DNA of 33,832 nt from the NCBI GenBank assembly GCA_021203005.1, contig JAJQCB010000192.1:1-33832 (forward strand), written 5' to 3'. Below are positions 32,587-33,832 of the stretch, in pieces. Source of the stretch: Clostridiales bacterium (GTDB lineage Bacteria; Bacillota; Clostridia; Lachnospirales; Lachnospiraceae). Position numbers and translations under genes: made by a program. Under the pieces are notes generated by a model. The model had not been told where the DNA came from, did not search any database, and worked only from the letters and a program-made list of their open reading frames with translations. Each line of letters starts with the position of its first letter. Within the stretch, counting starts at the first letter, position 1.

Positions 32587-33072
32587 ATGATTGAAAAACT
32601 GATTGCAGAAATGATTCAATATTATGCCGGAGACGCGCCGCGGATCCAGCACTTTATGAAAGTCCACGATTTTTCCAGGACCATTGCGGTGCTGGAAAAT
32701 ATAGACGAAGATACGATTTTTACCCTGGAGGCCGCCGCCGTCGTCCACGATATCGGCATCCACATCAGCGAAGAAAAATACGGTTCCTGTGCCGGATCTT
32801 ATCAGGAGCTGGAGGGACCGCCGCTGGCGGAGGAAATGCTTGGCCGCCTCGGATTCCCGCCGGAAATTACGGCGCGGGTCAGCTATCTGGTCGGACATCA
32901 TCACACCTACACCGACATCGACGGCGCAGATTATCAGATTCTCGTCGAAGCGGATTTTCTGGTCAACCTCTTTGAAGATAACTCACCGAAAAACGCGGTG
33001 GAACACGCCTTGAAAAATATCTTCCGGACGAAAACGGGCATCCGGTTCTGCCGGGAAATGTTCGCGGTGTAA
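32587..33072 (+). CDS. HD-domain metal-dependent phosphohydrolase
   Basis: The 161-residue protein has the HD superfamily pattern: His27 in KVHDFSR, His54-Asp55 in VVHDIG, and the His-rich LVGHHHTYTD (101-110) followed by Asp123 in EADFLVN. Such proteins hydrolyse phosphoester bonds in nucleotides or other small molecules; the substrate is unknown. AAAGGAG lies seven bases before the ATG. It is convergent with spoVAC, with only two bases between stop codons, and both ends form a short palindrome. An internally deleted copy sits in the island next to the RyR gene. If this enzyme acts on a nucleotide signal it might belong functionally to the island, but that is speculation. Confidence 0.9.
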   Translation: MIEKLIAEMIQYYAGDAPRIQHFMKVHDFSRTIAVLENIDEDTIFTLEAAAVVHDIGIHISEEKYGSCAGSYQELEGPPLAEEMLGRLGFPPEITARVSYLVGHHHTYTDIDGADYQILVEADFLVNLFEDNSPKNAVEHALKNIFRTKTGIRFCREMFAV

Positions 33073-33074
33073 CT

Positions 33075-33641
33075 TTACACCGCCCCGACCAACTTCACCA
33101 CCCAGTAAATCAGCCCCAGCACCCAGCTTGTAAAAATCCCGTAGAGGATCACCGGGCCGCCGATCGAAAAAATCTGCGCCCCCAGTCCGAAAACCTGACC
33201 CTCTTTTTTATACTCCAGCGCGGCGGAGGAGATGCCGTTTGCAAACCCTGTGATCGGCACCAGCACGCCCGCGCCGGCAAACTGGGCCAGAGACGGATAG
33301 ATATTAAACCCTGTCAGCACCGCGCTGGCCAGAACCAGAATCAGGCTGGTCCACCGTCCCGCTGTCATCTGGTCCATGCCGCGGACATTCATGCAGAAAT
33401 TTGTAATCATCTGACCAATAACGCAGATTGCACCGCCAACCGCAAACGCTTTCACCATATGAAGCGGCGTATTGTAAGTCGGCGTCACTTTCTTCACATA
33501 AGCATTATAGGCGTCCTCCCGCTGCTGCTTCCGGATACCGTCCGACGCATTTTCCCGCTCCACCACCTCAGAGACCAGCTCCTCCTCCGAGGCATTCTTG
33601 TCAATCATATTCTCATTCATATTTTCACTTTTATTCATCAT
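33075..33641 (-). CDS. spoVAC: Stage V sporulation protein AC
   Basis: The 188-residue protein has a charged N-terminal extension (about 1-48) and then the conserved SpoVAC region beginning YVKKVTPTYNTPLHMVKAFAVGGAICVIGQM, with membrane helices at about 65-85, 95-115, 120-140 and 160-185. SpoVAC is an inner-membrane part of the channel that moves dipicolinic acid during sporulation and germination. The usual partners spoVAD and spoVAE are not downstream, where the convergent HD gene lies, so they must be elsewhere or upstream outside the window. The start is ATGATG with an AAGG site close by; either ATG is possible. Confidence 0.9.
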   Translation of the reverse strand: MMNKSENMNENMIDKNASEEELVSEVVERENASDGIRKQQREDAYNAYVKKVTPTYNTPLHMVKAFAVGGAICVIGQMITNFCMNVRGMDQMTAGRWTSLILVLASAVLTGFNIYPSLAQFAGAGVLVPITGFANGISSAALEYKKEGQVFGLGAQIFSIGGPVILYGIFTSWVLGLIYWVVKLVGAV

Positions 33642-33759
33642 ACCTTACTTACCTGCTCTTTCTTTTTTCATTTCCGAATCCTGACTTCAATCTTACGTTG
33701 AAAATCTTTTTATTAATAATGTTCAGGTAGGAAGCGGCAGATGTCATGATATAGTTTCA

Positions 33760-33797
33760 AGCAACTTTTAAGGGCGTTTTTAGCTGAGACGAAATCC
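33760..33797. repeat. Intergenic repeat, copy 3 of 3
   Basis: The core AGCAACTTTTAAGGGCG then TTTTTAGC is nearly identical to copy 2, and the following GAC-GAAATCCA matches copy 1. It lies upstream of spoVAC near the right edge. Confidence 0.6.
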
Positions 33798-33832
33798 AGT
33801 ACTTACTAAGACTTAGGCGCGAAGGCATTCCT

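Noticed and set aside
1-33832. CRISPR array, rRNA, tRNA, insertion sequence or integrase
   Set aside because: No regularly spaced repeats, no conserved rRNA or tRNA segments and no transposase or integrase motifs were seen; the repeats found are few and dispersed.

Overview
The window looks like a chromosomal segment of an anaerobic, spore-forming Clostridia member, most likely Lachnospiraceae-like. The pointers are a SCIFF (six-cysteine) peptide with its radical-SAM maturase, a CwlC-like spore-type amidase, SpoVAC, a FabT-like operator at fabH, and strong AGGAGG-type ribosome binding sites. This is inference from gene content; no rRNA, tRNA, CRISPR array, transposase or integrase was seen.

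Left block (1-6.7 kb), ordinary chromosomal genes: the 5' part of scfB (maturase) and scfA (its peptide) with an intercistronic GNRA hairpin; fabH with a clear promoter and FabT-like box; a CwlC-like amidase; a small uncharacterised protein; a CNNM/CorC family transporter; a TIGR04086-like membrane protein; and a YfcE-like phosphoesterase.

Central block (6.9-32.1 kb), a single-strand accessory island, all transcribed leftward. From upstream to downstream it carries: (i) a HipA-like kinase and an overlapping helix-turn-helix partner, with a palindromic operator on the promoter; (ii) an HD-domain remnant and a 3-TM, double-Rossmann, RyR-domain protein closed by a terminator; (iii) a TIR domain followed in another frame by a protein with about ten 47-residue TPR-like repeats; (iv) a CASTOR/POLLUX-like channel; (v) a KAP P-loop NTPase fused to a SAM methyltransferase, coupled to a GNAT acetyltransferase; (vi) a secreted-side vWA receptor-like protein, a large tubulin/FtsZ-like GTPase, a two-TM protein broken by a +1 frame change at an A7 tract, and a 1525-residue five-TM protein ending in a zinc ribbon and a DA1-like HEXXH protease. 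The promoter regions of the TIR and vWA operons share a long, well-conserved box, which ties the two halves of the island together.

The most exciting reading is that the island is a multi-part membrane-sensing and signalling or conflict system. A TIR enzyme could make an NAD-derived messenger, RyR/RCK-type membrane proteins could sense it, and the KAP NTPase and the vWA-tubulin-protease membrane assembly could act as transducers or effectors. The domains are supported by visible motifs; the system-level function is inference.

Right edge (32.1-33.8 kb): a decayed duplicate of the RyR gene 3' end with its terminator, an intact HD-domain hydrolase (full-length counterpart of the in-island remnant), a spoVAC gene, and the third copy of a short intergenic repeat that also occurs twice in the left block. 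The duplicated fragments at the right border show that the island has been rearranged there.
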